From Polaromonas sp. (GTDB lineage Bacteria; Pseudomonadota; Gammaproteobacteria; Burkholderiales; Burkholderiaceae_C): a DNA stretch of 23,253 nucleotides. A model generated the notes under the pieces. It was not told where the DNA came from, did no database searches, and saw only the letters and a list, made by a program, of their open reading frames with translations. Both the position numbers and the translations under genes were made by a program. The stretch's first letter is position 1. The number at the start of each line of letters is the position of its first letter. Of the stretch, positions 7,874 to 16,098 are shown piece after piece. Where the stretch lies: NCBI GenBank assembly GCA_025362825.1, contig JANYFF010000527.1, forward strand, positions 1-23,253, given 5' to 3'.

Positions 7874-10162
7874 ATGAGCCAGCTGACCGAAGTGCAAGCC
7901 CCGGAGCAAGCCGCATCATCAACTGAAACCACCCACCACCGCATCTGCCCGCTGTGTGAAGCCTGCTGCGGGCTAGAGGTCAAGGTGCGGGCCGGCAAGG
8001 TCATCAGCATCCGCGGCCATGAGGCTGATGTTTTCAGCGCTGGCTACATCTGTCCCAAGGGCGTGGCGCTGAAAGACCTGCATGAAGACCCTGACCGCTT
8101 GCGCACGCCGCTGATCAAGCGCCATGGTGTGTTTGTTGAGGCCAGCTGGGACGAGGCATTTGCTGAAATCAACCGGCGCCTGCCGCCGTTGATGGCTGCG
8201 CATGGCAAGGACAGTGTTGCCGTGATGGCAGGCAACCCGTCGGCACACAAAATCGGCCTGCTGCTGTACTTTGCGCGGCTGGCCAAGGCATTGGGCACGC
8301 GCAACGTGTTTTCAGCTTCAACGCTCGACCAGATGCCCAAGCAGCTGTCGAGCGGCCTGCTGTTTGGCCACTGGCTGAGCATTCCAGTGCCGGACATCAC
8401 ACGCTGCGACTACTTGCTGATGCTGGGCGCCAACCCGCTGGCCAGCAATGGCAGCCTGTGGACAGTGCCAGACTTTAAAGGCAAGGCCAAAGCCATGCAG
8501 GCACGCGGCGGCAAGCTGGTAGTGATCGACCCGCGTCGTAGCGAAACCGCAGCCATAGCCGACGAACACCACTTCATCCGCCCCGGCGGTGATGCGTTTT
8601 TGATGCTGGGCATGCTGCACACGCTGTTTGATGAAAAACTCATCAAGCTCGGCCGACTGGCTGAATTTATCAATGGCCTGAGTGACGTTGAAGCTGCGGT
8701 ATTGCCTTTTTCTGCCCATGCTGTTGCCGCACGTTGCGGAGTCGATGCCGAAACCGTTCGCCGCCTTGCCCGTACGCTGGCAGCTACGCCCCGCGCCGCC
8801 GTGTATGGCCGCATTGGCACCTGTACGCAGGAATACGGCACGCTTGCCAGCTGGCTGGTGGATGTGCTGAACATCGTGACCGGACATCTGGACGAGGCCG
8901 GCGGCGCGATGTTTCCCAAGGCTGCTGCTTTTGCCGCCAACACGGCCGGCAAGCCAGGTACCGGCAAAGGCATCAGCACCGGCCGCCACCACAGCCGGGT
9001 CAATGCCGCACCAGAGATCATGGGCGAGCTGCCCATCACCTGCCTGGCTGAAGAAATTGAAACCGCCGGCCCTGGCCAGATCAGGGCGTTTATCAGCATC
9101 GCCACCAACCCGGTGCTGTCCAGCCCCAACGGTCCGCGCCTTGCGCGCGCACTGGACCAGCTCGACTTTATGGTCAGCATGGACATTTACCTCAACGAAA
9201 CATCGCGCCATGCCAACATCATTTTGCCTGGCCCGTCACCGCTTGAAGACCTGCATTACGACGTGGCTTTTCCACAGTTTTCCTGGCGCAACCATGCCCG
9301 TTACAGCGCGCCGGTGTTCGGACGCAGCGGTGGGCAGCCGGATGAATGGGAGACCTTGATGCGGCTGTGCGGCATTGTTCAGGGCAAGGGTTGCGACGTG
9401 ACGGCGGCCGAACTCGACGATGAGCAGTTTGCGCGTGACGCATCGCGGCTTTTCGGCGAGCAGGCGCCTGCAGTGGTCGCAGCGATGGGTGGGCTCACGG
9501 GGCCAGAACGTATGCTCGACGTGGCCTTGCGCAGCGGGCCGTATGGCGACGCTTTCGGACAAAAACCCGATGGACTGAATCTGCAAAAAGTCAAATCAGC
9601 CAGCGGTGCTGCGGGCGGCCTGGATCTGGGCGAGCTGGGCCCACGTATCCCTGAAGTGCTGCGAACCGCATCCGGCAAGATTGAGCTGGCCGCACCATCG
9701 CTGCTGAACGACCTGCACCGCGCCGTGGCCGACCTGGCCCGCACCGTGCCTGACATGGTCATCATCGGGCGGCGCGAGGTGCGCTCCAATAACAGCTGGA
9801 TGCACAACCTGCCCCTGTTGGCAAAAGGCCCATTTCGTTGCACGGCACTGCTGAATCCGCTGGACGCCACACGGCTGGGCCTGGCCGAAGGCGCGTTTGC
9901 AAAAATCAGCAGCAGCCAGGGCCGTAAACATATCGAAGCGCAAATCCACATCACCGACACCATGATGCCCGGTGTCGTCAGCTTGCCGCACGGCTGGGGC
10001 CACGACAAACCCGGTGCGCGGCTGGCCGTGGCGTCAGAACGCCCGGGTGTGAACCTGAATGACTTGCTGGACGACCAGTTGCGTGATCCGCTGCCAGGCA
10101 ATGCAGTGCTTGGCGGCGTCGCGGTGGAACTGTCAGCACTTGCCACTTATCAGGACGCTTAG
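7874..10162 (+). CDS. Molybdopterin (bis-MGD) oxidoreductase, 4Fe-4S
   Basis: 762 aa. The N-terminal 4Fe-4S motif is CxxCxxxC-x27-C at C25, C28, C32 and C60 (RICPLCEACCG ... CPKG). Next come the MoCo domains 'LLMLGANPLASNGS', 'KLVVIDPRRSETAAIAD' and 'HANIILPGPSPLEDLHYD'. A C-terminal dinucleotide-binding domain has 'NNSWMHNLPLL' and 'VSLPHGWGH'. There is no Tat signal, so it is probably cytoplasmic. Where formate dehydrogenases and nitrate reductases carry the Mo-ligating Cys or Sec, this protein reads ASTLDQMPKQ (about 148-157), with no Cys or Sec; Asp152 or no protein ligand is possible. The start has GGAG 8 nt upstream. No Fe-S or membrane partner subunit is adjacent, so the reaction is unknown; the family includes formate dehydrogenase- and acetylene hydratase-like enzymes. 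Confidence 0.9.
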   Translation: MSQLTEVQAPEQAASSTETTHHRICPLCEACCGLEVKVRAGKVISIRGHEADVFSAGYICPKGVALKDLHEDPDRLRTPLIKRHGVFVEASWDEAFAEINRRLPPLMAAHGKDSVAVMAGNPSAHKIGLLLYFARLAKALGTRNVFSASTLDQMPKQLSSGLLFGHWLSIPVPDITRCDYLLMLGANPLASNGSLWTVPDFKGKAKAMQARGGKLVVIDPRRSETAAIADEHHFIRPGGDAFLMLGMLHTLFDEKLIKLGRLAEFINGLSDVEAAVLPFSAHAVAARCGVDAETVRRLARTLAATPRAAVYGRIGTCTQEYGTLASWLVDVLNIVTGHLDEAGGAMFPKAAAFAANTAGKPGTGKGISTGRHHSRVNAAPEIMGELPITCLAEEIETAGPGQIRAFISIATNPVLSSPNGPRLARALDQLDFMVSMDIYLNETSRHANIILPGPSPLEDLHYDVAFPQFSWRNHARYSAPVFGRSGGQPDEWETLMRLCGIVQGKGCDVTAAELDDEQFARDASRLFGEQAPAVVAAMGGLTGPERMLDVALRSGPYGDAFGQKPDGLNLQKVKSASGAAGGLDLGELGPRIPEVLRTASGKIELAAPSLLNDLHRAVADLARTVPDMVIIGRREVRSNNSWMHNLPLLAKGPFRCTALLNPLDATRLGLAEGAFAKISSSQGRKHIEAQIHITDTMMPGVVSLPHGWGHDKPGARLAVASERPGVNLNDLLDDQLRDPLPGNAVLGGVAVELSALATYQDA

Positions 10163-10200
10163 GATGAAAGTTCATCAACAGACGAGCCCTATTCCTGACG

Positions 10201-10239
10201 CGATCTGAACAAGAACAATTTCAAGTTAGATTCAGATCG
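10201..10239. repeat. 9-bp inverted repeat between Mo-enzyme and VIT genes
   Basis: CGATCTGAA (10201-10209) and TTCAGATCG (10231-10239) are perfect reverse complements around 21 nt. It starts 38 bp after the oxidoreductase stop. There is no following T-run, so a standard intrinsic terminator is unlikely; a factor-binding site or a hairpin in the downstream leader are alternatives. The rest of 10163-10346 shows only a short repeated AGGCTCG. Confidence 0.45.
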
Positions 10240-10346
10240 ACTTCCAGTGGGTATTACAAAAGGCTCGCCTAAAACAGGCTCGACTCCTAAACTCCTTGCT
10301 TGGTCGCATCGCGGCTCCACTTTTTGATGACCTCGGACAGCACACG

Positions 10347-11039
10347 ATGAAACGGCATAACGAAGTACACCGCATAGATGCAATTGGTTGGCTGCGCGCC
10401 GCGGTACTGGGCGCAAACGACGGGATCATCTCCACTGCCAGTCTGGTGCTCGGCGTCGCAACCGCACACGCGGCACACCCGAACATCGTGCTGACCGGAA
10501 TTGCAGGCCTGGTCGCTGGAACCATGTCCATGGCAACCGGTGAATATGTGTCGGTTCATTCACAGGCAGACACTGAAAAAGCGGCGCTTTCCCAGGAGCA
10601 GGCGGAGTTGAACGCAGATTTTCATGGCGAGCATCGGGAACTGACGGGCATCTACATGAAGCGTGGCCTTGACCACGCGCTCGCCCAGCAGGTTGCCGAA
10701 AAACTGATGGCTCACGACGCCCTTGCGGCGCACGCGCGTGACGAACTCGGCATCACCAGCGCCATGACGGCGCGACCCTTGCAGGCGGCTTTGGCGTCAG
10801 CGTGCAGCTTCGCCATAGGCGCGGCACTGCCACTTGCGGTTGTCATGGTGGCGCCGGAAAGCCAGGTTATTGCTTGGGTGGCCGTCTCGGCGCTGGTCTC
10901 GCTTGCCGTCCTCGGCGGGCTTGCAGCAAAAACAGGCGGCGCAAAAGTCCTTCCGGGTGTCGTGCGTGTTTTCTTCTGGAGCAGTCTGGCGATGGGTGTC
11001 ACTGCCGGGGTCGGCGCCTTGTTTGGAGTGGCTGCATAG
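10347..11039 (+). CDS. VIT1/CCC1-family Fe/Mn transporter-like membrane protein
   Basis: 230 aa. It has five predicted membrane segments at about 17-39, 46-66, 146-168, 174-194 and 205-228. The signature 'LGANDGIISTASLVLGV' is in TM1 and 'GLVAGTMSMATGEYVSV' in TM2. Between TM2 and TM3 is an acidic cytoplasmic helical region (about 71-135) rich in E, D and H (EKAALSQEQAELNADFHGEHRELTGIY), matching the metal-binding domain of plant VIT1. Family members move Fe(II) or Mn(II) out of the cytoplasm. ATG 10347 is chosen over the in-frame TTG at 10296 because homology begins right after it, although the Shine-Dalgarno (GGA) is weak. The cytochrome b561 gene follows after 68 bp on the same strand. Confidence 0.92.
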   Translation: MKRHNEVHRIDAIGWLRAAVLGANDGIISTASLVLGVATAHAAHPNIVLTGIAGLVAGTMSMATGEYVSVHSQADTEKAALSQEQAELNADFHGEHRELTGIYMKRGLDHALAQQVAEKLMAHDALAAHARDELGITSAMTARPLQAALASACSFAIGAALPLAVVMVAPESQVIAWVAVSALVSLAVLGGLAAKTGGAKVLPGVVRVFFWSSLAMGVTAGVGALFGVAA

Positions 11040-11107
11040 TCAGCAAACCCGAATACTTTTGGATGCCAGCGATGGCGTGCCAACATGTTCAATTTTTCCA
11101 GGTCAAT

Positions 11108-11725
11108 ATGAAATCCAGCGACGGCTCTTCAGCACATTCCTCGGTGGCGCAAGCTGACTGGCGCTACAGCCGGCCCGCCATGCTTTTGCACTGGACTGTG
11201 GCAACACTTCTGGCGGCGATGGCTGCATTGGGCTGGTTCATGATGACGATTGAAGACGATCCCGGCAGCGTCTGGTATTTTGATCTTCACAAATCATTCG
11301 GCCTGGTGTTCGCCGCGCTGGTTGCGCTCAGGTTGGTCTGGCGCCTTACCCATCGCCCCGAGGCTTTGCCTGCCACTCTACCCGCGTGGCAACTCAGGCT
11401 TGCCCACTGGACCCAGTTCTTGCTTTATGTGCTGATGGTGCTGATGCCGTTGACCGGATACCTCGGCGCTTCATACAGCAAAAAAGGTTTGCAGCTTTTC
11501 GGCATCAGTACGCCTCACTGGACATTGCCAAACCATGACCTGGCGGAGCAGTTTTATGGGATTCATTCACTGCTGATATGGGTGATCGTCGCACTGGTTG
11601 TGGTGCACGTCCTTGGCGGCCTGAAGCATTTGCTGATAGACAAGAATGCGGTGTTTCACCGCATGTGGTTTGCACCGCGCGGCAGTACCGGTGATAGCGC
11701 CGGTCGCACTAACAAGAAGCCTTGA
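11108..11725 (+). CDS. Cytochrome b561 family membrane protein (CybB-like)
   Basis: 205 aa, slightly longer than E. coli CybB. It has four membrane segments (about 28-47, 62-80, 103-120, 152-171). Likely haem b ligands are H28 (LLHW), H61 (DLHKS), H153 (GIHS) and H167 (VVHV); the H153-H167 spacing of 14 is that of the family. These proteins shuttle electrons from the quinol pool or superoxide and bind two haems. ATG 11108 follows AGGT at 5 nt; the longer frame upstream overlaps the VIT gene and is not credible as protein. It is adjacent to a metal transporter, but a shared function is only a guess. Its stop is 5 bp from the stop of the convergent barrel-protein gene. Confidence 0.93.
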   Translation: MKSSDGSSAHSSVAQADWRYSRPAMLLHWTVATLLAAMAALGWFMMTIEDDPGSVWYFDLHKSFGLVFAALVALRLVWRLTHRPEALPATLPAWQLRLAHWTQFLLYVLMVLMPLTGYLGASYSKKGLQLFGISTPHWTLPNHDLAEQFYGIHSLLIWVIVALVVVHVLGGLKHLLIDKNAVFHRMWFAPRGSTGDSAGRTNKKP

Positions 11726-11730
11726 GTCGT

Positions 11731-12537
11731 TCAATCCAGTGGAACGCCGATGACCGCCTTCAAAAGCCACTGGTCGGTTGTCGCGCCTGTTGCCTTGCCC
11801 AAGCCTACATTGAAGTCCCACCGACGCAAGCTGAAATCAGCCACCAAAAAAGTACTCGATGTCCGGATGCTCGGGATGGGCTGGGTGCGTATGGCACCCA
11901 AAAAAGAATAGTTCTCGAAGCCCAAACGCAAGTCGCCGTCGCTGGCTGGCGTCACGCGATAGGCCACTTTGGTGTCGATCTCGGCCGTTGCTGGTTGCTG
12001 CGCGTTGCTCCGCAAGGCGCGGTCGAGGTTCAGGTTGACCCCCAGCGTCCATGGGCCCTTGTCGTAAACGCCTATAAATTTTATCTCTGCCGACGTCTGG
12101 TCGGGATAGAAGCGCCGGGAAAGCTGCCCCAGCTCAACGTTGATCGCACCGTACCATGGCGAGTCGGGGGTCGGAGCGCGGGGGCGCCACTTGGCCCTGA
12201 TCTTGACGCCATCCGTCACAGGATGCCCATCGAGCTGCGCAGGTCCCGCGGAGGTCAGCCAATAGAGCGCACCTTCCCAGTTTTCATTGATGCCGTAACT
12301 CAACTCCGGCGTGACCCTTAGCATTCGACGGGTCACAGAGCCAGGTCGCGCCAAGAGTACATAGTTGGTGTGTAAATCGAGGCCGAACTTGCCGGGCTCG
12401 GCAAATTCGTCCAGATACACCTGAATCTCTTCCGGCGCAGCCACGCAAGCAGCCGAAACACAAAGCCCAAGGCAGGCGACTGTCATCTGCAGGCCTGGAA
12501 TGGAAAAGCCCGATAAAGAAGTTCTTTTGGCGATCAT
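11731..12537 (-). CDS. Putative outer-membrane beta-barrel protein, function unknown
   Basis: 268 aa from ATG 12537. It has a signal peptide (MIAKRTSLSGFSIPGLQMTVACLGLCVSAACVAA, cleavage near AA|PEE). The mature part has many alternating-hydrophobic strands with aromatic ends: 'KFGLDLHTNYVLL', 'LRVTPELSYGINENWEGALYWL', 'VKIRAKWRP', 'WYGAINVELGQLSRRFYP', 'WTLGVNLNLDRAL', 'DTKVAYRVTP', 'LRLGFENYSFLG' and 'WDFNVGLGKAT'. This pattern fits an outer-membrane barrel similar in style to the MetA-pathway-of-phenol-degradation/transporter group, but I do not assign a family. It does not end in the usual aromatic residue. No clear Shine-Dalgarno precedes either candidate ATG (12537 or 12576). It is monocistronic, convergent with cytochrome b561, and lies downstream of the acnB terminator. 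Confidence 0.75.
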   Translation of the reverse strand: MIAKRTSLSGFSIPGLQMTVACLGLCVSAACVAAPEEIQVYLDEFAEPGKFGLDLHTNYVLLARPGSVTRRMLRVTPELSYGINENWEGALYWLTSAGPAQLDGHPVTDGVKIRAKWRPRAPTPDSPWYGAINVELGQLSRRFYPDQTSAEIKFIGVYDKGPWTLGVNLNLDRALRSNAQQPATAEIDTKVAYRVTPASDGDLRLGFENYSFLGAIRTQPIPSIRTSSTFLVADFSLRRWDFNVGLGKATGATTDQWLLKAVIGVPLD

Positions 12538-12650
12538 GGTGAGTGGGTGCTTGCGGGTGTGGGCGGTTTTCCGCATTTATGGCAAGAATTTTGCTCCACA
12601 TACTTGGAAAAAAAATCAGTCGACTGTTCTGTTTTGCAAATACAAATGGA

Positions 12651-12673
12651 AAAGCCCTCATGAAGAGGGCTTT
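12651..12673 (-). terminator. Rho-independent terminator of the mdh-acnB operon
   Basis: AAAGCCCTC (12651-12659) and GAGGGCTTT (12665-12673) form a perfect 9-bp stem with a 5-nt loop. On the minus strand the stem is followed by a short T-run (GGGCTTTTCC). It lies 57 bp beyond the acnB stop. A second near-palindrome, GCCTGAC-T-GTCAGGC (12721-12735), overlaps the acnB stop codon. Confidence 0.75.
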
Positions 12674-12729
12674 CAGATTTCAATACTCAAGCCTCACCCA
12701 GTGCAAGACCCTTGAGCGAAGCCTGACTG

Positions 12730-15357
12730 TCAGGCAGGCACTGCGTCCTTGACTGTCTCCGCCAAGTCCGTGTAATCCTTCACCTTGTCAAAATTGAGAT
12801 ACTGGTACACGGTATCGCTGGCTGCCGTCAGCACGCCCATGTCGGCCATGTATTCGGCTTTGGTCGGGATGCGGCCGAGCTTGGAGCAAATCGCTGCCAG
12901 CTCTGCACTGCCCAAATACACAAAGGTGTTTTTGCCCAGGCGGTTCGGGAAGTTGCGAGTTGAAGTTGAGAACACCGTTGCGCCTTCTTTGACCTGTGCC
13001 TGGTTGCCCATGCACAAGCTGCAGCCGGGCATTTCCATGCGCGCACCGGCAGAGCCCAGCACGCCGTAATGGCCTTCTTCGGTAAGCTGTTTGGCGTCCA
13101 TCTTGGTCGGCGGTGCCATCCACAATTTCACCGGGATATCGCGCTTGCCTTCGAGTAGTTTTGACGCAGCGCGGAAGTGGCCGATGTTGGTCATGCAGCT
13201 GCCGATGAAGACTTCATCGATCTTGCTACCAGCCACGTCAGCCAGCGTTTTCACGTCGTCTGGATCGTTCGGGCAGGCGACGATAGGCTCATGAATGTCG
13301 GCGAGGTTGATTTCGATGACGGCGGCGTATTCAGCGTCGGCATCGCCCTTGAGCAATTGCGGGTCGGCCAGCCAGGCCTCCATCGCGGCAATGCGGCGGT
13401 TGATGGTGCGCACGTCCGAGTAACCCGTAGCGATCATCCACTTCAGCATCGTGATGTTGCTGGTGATGTACTCGATGATGGGTTCCTTGTTCAGGTGCAC
13501 CGTGCAGCCGCCGGCAGAGCGTTCTGCAGAAGCGTCGCTCAGCTCAAACGCCTGCTCGACCTTCAGGTCTGGCAAACCTTCGATTTCAAGAATGCGGCCG
13601 GAGAAAATATTGATCTTGCCCTGCTTGGCAACGGTCAGCAAACCGGCCTTGATGGCGTACAGCGGAATCGCATTGACCAGGTCACGCAGCGTGATGCCGG
13701 GCTGCATTTCACCCTTGAAGCGCACCAGCACCGACTCGGGCATGTCCAGCGGCATGACGCCGGTAGCGGCACCGAAGGCAACAAGGCCGGAACCTGCCGG
13801 GAAACTGATGCCGATCGGGAAGCGCGTGTGGCTGTCGCCGCCGGTGCCGACGGTGTCAGGCAGCAGCATGCGGTTGAGCCAACTGTGGATGATGCCGTCG
13901 CCTGGACGAAGTGGAATACCGCCGCGGTTGCTCATGAACTCTGGCAGTTCGTGGTGCATTTTCACATCCACAGGCTTGGGGTAAGCCGCCGTATGGCAGA
14001 ACGATTGCATGACCAGGTCGGCGCTGAAACCGAGGCAGGCCAGGTCTTTCAGTTCGTCGCGCGTCATTGGTCCGGTGGTGTCCTGTGAGCCGACCGAAGT
14101 CATCTTTGGCTCGCAGTAAGTACCCGGGCGCACGCCCTGGCCCTCAGGCAAACCAACTGCGCGTCCCACCATCTTTTGCGCCAGCGTAAAACCACGCTCG
14201 CTTGCAACGGGTGCCTGCGGCAGGCGAAACAATGTTGAAGCTGGCAGACCAAGTGCCCAGCGAGCTTTCGCCGTCAGGCCACGGCCGACGATCAATGGAA
14301 TGCGGCCGCCGGCGCGCACTTCATCGAACAGCACATCGCTCTTGAGCTTGAACTCGGCGATAACCTGGCCGTTCTTCAGGGCCTTGCCGTCGTAGGGACG
14401 CAACTCGATCACGTCACCCATGGCCATCTGGCTCACGTCGAGTTCGATCGGCAGCGCGCCGGAGTCTTCCATGGTGTTGTAGAAAATCGGGGCGATTTTG
14501 GAGCCCAGGCAAACACCGCCAAAGCGCTTGTTCGGCACAAAGGGAATGTCTTCGCCGGTAAACCACAGCACCGAGTTGGTCGCGGACTTGCGTGAAGATC
14601 CGGTACCGACCACATCGCCCACATAGGCAACCAGATTGCCCTTCGCTTTCAGTTCGTCAATGAACTTGACCGGACCGCGCTTGCCGTCTTCTTCGGGCGT
14701 GACGCCCGGACGGGCATTTTTGTGCATCGCCAGTGCGTGCAGCGGAATGTCGGGGCGGCTCCAGGCGTCGGGTGCGGGCGACAGGTCGTCGGTGTTGATT
14801 TCGCCTGCAACCTTGAAGACCGTCAGCTTGATCGATTCAGGTACTTCGGGACGGCTTGTAAACCACTCGGCATCAGCCCAGCTCTGCAGCACGGCTTTTG
14901 CATGCTTATTGCCCTTGTCGGCCTTTTCCTTAACATCATGAAACTGGTCGAACATCAGCAGCGTGTTTTTCAGGCCGCTGGCAGCCTGCACGGCCACACT
15001 TTCCTCGGAGTCGTCCAGCAACGCGATCATTGGGCTGATGTTGTAGCCGCCCAGCATTGTGCCGAGCAGTTGTGTGGCTTTTTCACGCGAGATCAGCGCG
15101 CACTTTTCGGTGCCGTACGCCACTGCTGCGAGGTAGCTGGCCTTGACCTTGGCGGCGTCATCAACGCCGGCAGGGACACGGTGGGTAATCAGGTCCACCA
15201 GAAAGGTTTCTTCGCCCTTTGGCGGATTCTTCAGCAACTCAATCACTTCAGCCGTCTGTTGGGCTGACAAAGGCAGCGGCGGGATGCCCAGGACCGAACG
15301 CTCGGCAACATGGTTACGGTAGGTTTGCAAAAAATTCGATGGGGTCTCAACTGACAT
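12730..15357 (-). CDS. acnB: Aconitate hydratase B (bifunctional 2-methylisocitrate dehydratase)
   Basis: 875 aa, close to E. coli AcnB (865). It has the AcnB-specific N-terminal HEAT-like domain (about 1-160), then the swivel domain with 'GDVVGTGSSRKSATNSVLWFTGEDIPFVPNKR', then the catalytic domains. The 4Fe-4S cysteines are C721 (SCMTNIGHFRAA), C779 and C782 (GCSLCMGNQAQV), with almost the same spacing as E. coli 710/769/772. AcnB is the main TCA aconitase in many proteobacteria and also acts on 2-methylcitrate intermediates. ATG 15357 has AGGAG at 8 nt; an upstream in-frame ATG at 15378 does not. It is the last gene of the mdh/CitE-like/secreted-protein/acnB minus-strand run, with 56 bp to the previous stop and a terminator after it. 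Confidence 0.98.
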   Translation of the reverse strand: MSVETPSNFLQTYRNHVAERSVLGIPPLPLSAQQTAEVIELLKNPPKGEETFLVDLITHRVPAGVDDAAKVKASYLAAVAYGTEKCALISREKATQLLGTMLGGYNISPMIALLDDSEESVAVQAASGLKNTLLMFDQFHDVKEKADKGNKHAKAVLQSWADAEWFTSRPEVPESIKLTVFKVAGEINTDDLSPAPDAWSRPDIPLHALAMHKNARPGVTPEEDGKRGPVKFIDELKAKGNLVAYVGDVVGTGSSRKSATNSVLWFTGEDIPFVPNKRFGGVCLGSKIAPIFYNTMEDSGALPIELDVSQMAMGDVIELRPYDGKALKNGQVIAEFKLKSDVLFDEVRAGGRIPLIVGRGLTAKARWALGLPASTLFRLPQAPVASERGFTLAQKMVGRAVGLPEGQGVRPGTYCEPKMTSVGSQDTTGPMTRDELKDLACLGFSADLVMQSFCHTAAYPKPVDVKMHHELPEFMSNRGGIPLRPGDGIIHSWLNRMLLPDTVGTGGDSHTRFPIGISFPAGSGLVAFGAATGVMPLDMPESVLVRFKGEMQPGITLRDLVNAIPLYAIKAGLLTVAKQGKINIFSGRILEIEGLPDLKVEQAFELSDASAERSAGGCTVHLNKEPIIEYITSNITMLKWMIATGYSDVRTINRRIAAMEAWLADPQLLKGDADAEYAAVIEINLADIHEPIVACPNDPDDVKTLADVAGSKIDEVFIGSCMTNIGHFRAASKLLEGKRDIPVKLWMAPPTKMDAKQLTEEGHYGVLGSAGARMEMPGCSLCMGNQAQVKEGATVFSTSTRNFPNRLGKNTFVYLGSAELAAICSKLGRIPTKAEYMADMGVLTAASDTVYQYLNFDKVKDYTDLAETVKDAVPA

Positions 15358-15413
15358 TGCGTCTTCTCCTGTGGTCAAACTCGTGGGTAAAAAAGTATTT
15401 TTCTGGGCGTTGT

Positions 15414-16076
15414 CTATTTGGCGACGGAAGCAGCAGACGCTGGCGCAGCCGGCCGGACCAGGATCACGGCATCGGGTACTGCTGGCAGCGGCGCTGATGC
15501 GGCAGCTTTTGGCGCATCCAGCACGCTGGCCGGCGGATTCAGCTTGATGGCTTCAGCCAATGCCATCTGTTCAGGGCTCGTGCATTCGTCAGCAAGACGC
15601 GTGCCCAGCTTTTGGTTCATCAACATCGATTTATTGCCCATTTGCAGCCAGACAGCACCCGATTTGCGGTCTTCCAACCGGATGGTGCCCGTGGTGGTTG
15701 GCACCGGAAACATGCGGTAGTTGAAGTTTTTTCCCTGCACGGCAAAGTAGCCAGGGAATTTCGGGTCAGGTGTGAGCGTGACGGCGGCACCCAGCTCGCA
15801 GGGCAGCTTGCCCACGTACACGCGCTCGGCAAGGGCCATCTCGACAGGAGTCAGGGCGGCGTCGGCAGCCTCGATGCCGGCGGCGACGTTTTTGGCCTGG
15901 CTTTTCAGCTGGACCCGGCTGGACGAGCCGGGCGCTGCAGTTGGCGTCTTTTTGGCACCGGCCTTGGGCGCGGCTTTGGCCGCATCGGCTGGAGCTTGCG
16001 CCATCACCGGCGCAACGGCCACGAAGAACAGCGTTACCGCAAAAGCGGTGCACGCGGTAATGTAGTTGGTTTTCAT
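15414..16076 (-). CDS. Secreted protein of unknown function in the TCA operon
   Basis: 220 aa, not recognised. Residues 1-28 are a clear Sec signal peptide (MKTNYITACTAFAVTLFFVA..., cleavage after MAQA). An Ala/Pro/Lys-rich linker (29-60) follows, then a compact domain (about 61-185) with two cysteines, C93 (KLPCELG) and C165 (ADECTSPEQ), that could form a disulfide. That domain contains 'GYFAVQGKNFNYRMFPVPTTTGTIRLEDRKSGAVWLQMGNKSMLMNQKLGTRLADEC', a beta-rich stretch. The C-terminus is another Ala/Pro-rich tail. ATG 16076 is preferred because GGAA lies 6 nt upstream and the signal peptide begins there. It starts 22 nt after the CitE-like stop and ends 56 nt before acnB. A periplasmic protein inside an operon of cytoplasmic TCA enzymes is unexpected. 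Confidence 0.85.
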   Translation of the reverse strand: MKTNYITACTAFAVTLFFVAVAPVMAQAPADAAKAAPKAGAKKTPTAAPGSSSRVQLKSQAKNVAAGIEAADAALTPVEMALAERVYVGKLPCELGAAVTLTPDPKFPGYFAVQGKNFNYRMFPVPTTTGTIRLEDRKSGAVWLQMGNKSMLMNQKLGTRLADECTSPEQMALAEAIKLNPPASVLDAPKAAASAPLPAVPDAVILVRPAAPASAASVAK

Positions 16077-16098
16077 GCAGCGTTCCATAGGTTTGAAC

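Noticed and set aside
8318..9211. 297-aa minus-strand open frame opposite the Mo-enzyme gene
   Set aside because: Shadow of the plus-strand oxidoreductase, which has a full Fe-S motif and cofactor-binding blocks.
13177..14088. 303-aa plus-strand open frame opposite acnB
   Set aside because: Lies wholly within acnB, whose cluster cysteines and domains are intact; the antisense translation shows no family motif.
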